Shown piece after piece: positions 6,359 through 7,155 of a DNA stretch of 7,155 bases. Positions within the stretch are counted from its first letter, which is position 1, and each line of letters opens with the position of its first letter. The notes under the pieces are model-generated. The model was given only the letters and a program-made list of their open reading frames with translations, ran no database searches and was not told where the DNA came from. The DNA is from Burkholderiales bacterium (GTDB lineage: Bacteria > Pseudomonadota > Gammaproteobacteria > Burkholderiales > Thiobacillaceae): the NCBI GenBank assembly GCA_005793645.1, contig SXRG01000129.1, forward strand, positions 1 to 7,155, in the 5' to 3' direction. A program made the translations under genes and the position numbers.

Positions 6359-6442
6359 TGGTGCGATCGGGGAGAGTCGAACTCCCACGCCAAAGGCGCT
6401 GGAACCTAAATCCAGTGCGTCTACCAATTCCGCCACGATCGC
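6359..6442 (-). tRNA. tRNA-Leu(UAG), CCA end encoded
   Basis: This is a complete 84-nt class II tRNA on the minus strand. The 7-bp acceptor GCGATCG/CGATCGC pairs perfectly, and discriminator A73 is followed by genome-encoded CCA (6359-6361). The D arm is GCGGAATTGGTAGACGC. The anticodon stem CTGGA/TCCAG encloses loop TTTAGGT with anticodon UAG, reading CUA and other CUN codons. A short variable arm CGCC-TTT-GGCG and the T arm GGGAG-TTCGACT-CTCCC complete it. It stands just upstream of tig on the same strand, a frequent proteobacterial arrangement. I see no convincing promoter of its own in 6443-6579. Confidence 0.98.
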
Positions 6443-6579
6443 ATGTTATTTCTGGGCCCTTCAAAAATTGCTAGCCGGTTACCAAATCAACAAGCGCAGC
6501 ATTGTCCCACAAACAAGGCTTGGCGCGTATCATTCGCTGCCTCAAATTACCCTCACCGGGATTCCTGTCCCGCTCGATC
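6443..6579. other. divergent intergenic region between tRNA-Leu and ettA
   Basis: This 137-bp gap must hold the promoters for tRNA-Leu (minus) and ettA (plus). On the plus strand TATCAT at 6528-6533 is a five-of-six -10 candidate about 47 bp before the ettA start, but no -35 sits at proper spacing. On the minus strand only weak -35-like TTGTTG/TTGATT stretches are visible, without a matching -10. A small inverted repeat, CGGGA (6557-6561) and TCCCG (6568-6572), lies just before the ettA start. No coding sequence is supported here. Confidence 0.35.
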
Positions 6580-7155
6580 ATGGCCCAATTCGTAATGAGT
6601 ATGCTGCGCGTCAGCAAAACCGTCCCGCCTAAACGGCAGATCATCAAAGACATCTCCCTGTCTTTCTTCCCAGGTGCCAAGATCGGCCTCTTAGGTCTGA
6701 ATGGTTCGGGAAAATCGACCGTGCTGAAGGTTATGGCCGGGGTCGAAAAGGAATATGACGGCGAGGTTCAGCATCTGGCCGGTATCCGCATCGGCTATCT
6801 GGCGCAGGAACCACAGCTTGACCCCACAAAGACCGTGCGTGCCGAGGTGGAATCCGGCATGGGCGAGGCAATGGAGGCGCAGGCCAAGTTGGAGGCCGTA
6901 TATGCCGCCTATGCCGAGCCGGACGCAGATTTCGATAAACTCGCCGAAGAACAGGCCCGACTGGAGGCTATCCTTGCCGCCGCCGGTTCAGACACTGAAA
7001 CGCAGATGGAGATTGCTGCCGATGCGTTGCGCCTGCCGCCCTGGGATGCACCCATCCAAAACCTGTCCGGAGGTGAAAAACGCCGCGTAGCCCTATGTAA
7101 ACTGCTACTGGAAAAGCCCGACATGTTGCTGCTCGACGAGCCGACCAATCACCTC
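6580..7155 (+). CDS. ettA: energy-dependent translational throttle protein EttA (ABC-F ATPase), N-terminal part
   Basis: There are 192 codons in frame to the window edge with no stop; family members are about 555 residues, so roughly a third is present. It begins MAQFVMSMLRVSKTVPPKRQ, nearly the E. coli EttA start, which fixes the ATG at 6580. The first ABC domain has Walker A GLNGSGKST at 39-47, a Q-loop region YLAQEPQL at 73-80, the helical arm insertion at about 95-135 that contacts the ribosomal L1 side, signature LSGGEKRR at 162-169 and Walker B MLLLDEPTNHL at 182-192 with catalytic E187. EttA binds the ribosomal E site and couples early elongation to the ATP/ADP ratio. It has no membrane domain, so it is not a transporter. 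No clear Shine-Dalgarno precedes the start. The gene is divergent from the tRNA-Leu/tig unit. Confidence 0.97.
   Translation, partial: MAQFVMSMLRVSKTVPPKRQIIKDISLSFFPGAKIGLLGLNGSGKSTVLKVMAGVEKEYDGEVQHLAGIRIGYLAQEPQLDPTKTVRAEVESGMGEAMEAQAKLEAVYAAYAEPDADFDKLAEEQARLEAILAAAGSDTETQMEIAADALRLPPWDAPIQNLSGGEKRRVALCKLLLEKPDMLLLDEPTNHL

Noticed and set aside
6351..6632. 93-codon plus-strand frame and 6471-6680 minus-strand frame around tRNA-Leu and the ettA start
   Set aside because: The first runs through a complete tRNA gene and the second overlaps the ettA start region antisense. Neither resembles a protein family.
6755..7090. 111-codon frame inside ettA, and 6909-7148 antisense
   Set aside because: Out-of-frame shadows of ettA, whose own frame is open to the window edge with all ABC motifs.
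1..7155. An undescribed defence, mobile or biosynthetic system
   Set aside because: Every gene belongs to a well-known housekeeping family. There are no direct-repeat arrays, transposase or integrase genes, or unexplained coding gaps. The largest gap between genes is under 140 bp.

Overview
The window carries a housekeeping proteostasis and nucleoid gene cluster from a proteobacterium, most likely a beta- or gammaproteobacterium. The order, read on the minus strand, is tRNA-Leu(UAG) - tig - clpP - clpX - lon - hupB - tRNA-Val, with ettA diverging on the plus strand. This order is familiar from those classes. The proteins are close to the Escherichia coli versions in motif and length, and the trigger factor and Lon variants recall Betaproteobacteria. 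The species assignment is inference; no 16S or lineage-specific marker is present.

Layout by position. 1-34 (-) is the 5' half of a tRNA, probably tRNA-Val, cut by the window edge, with its own strong promoter at 48-76. 87-359 (-) is hupB (HU). 360-478 is a 119-bp gap with an extended -10 promoter for hupB. 479-2890 (-) is lon. 2891-2956 is a short gap with a near-consensus sigma-32 heat-shock promoter whose -35 overlaps the clpX stop codon. 2957-4258 (-) is clpX. 4259-4309 holds a possible internal promoter and an inverted repeat. 4310-4945 (-) is clpP, whose start codon overlaps the tig stop codon. 4945-6240 (-) is tig. 6241-6358 holds the tig promoter and a hairpin. 6359-6442 (-) is a complete tRNA-Leu(UAG). 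6443-6579 is a divergent intergenic region. 6580-7155 (+) is the first 192 codons of ettA, running off the window.

The genes form a protein-fate unit. Trigger factor receives nascent chains at the ribosome exit. ClpX unfolds substrates into the ClpP chamber, and Lon degrades damaged and regulatory proteins. HU, a known Lon substrate in E. coli, organises DNA. EttA is a translation factor sensing energy state. Basal sigma-70-like promoters lie before tig, hupB and the tRNA, and a sigma-32 promoter lies before lon. This supports one long transcript with internal promoters, so that Lon can be induced by heat separately.

I found no mobile element, CRISPR array, phage gene or undescribed multigene system. 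All coding space is explained by well-known families, and the points worth a second look are regulatory elements in the short gaps.
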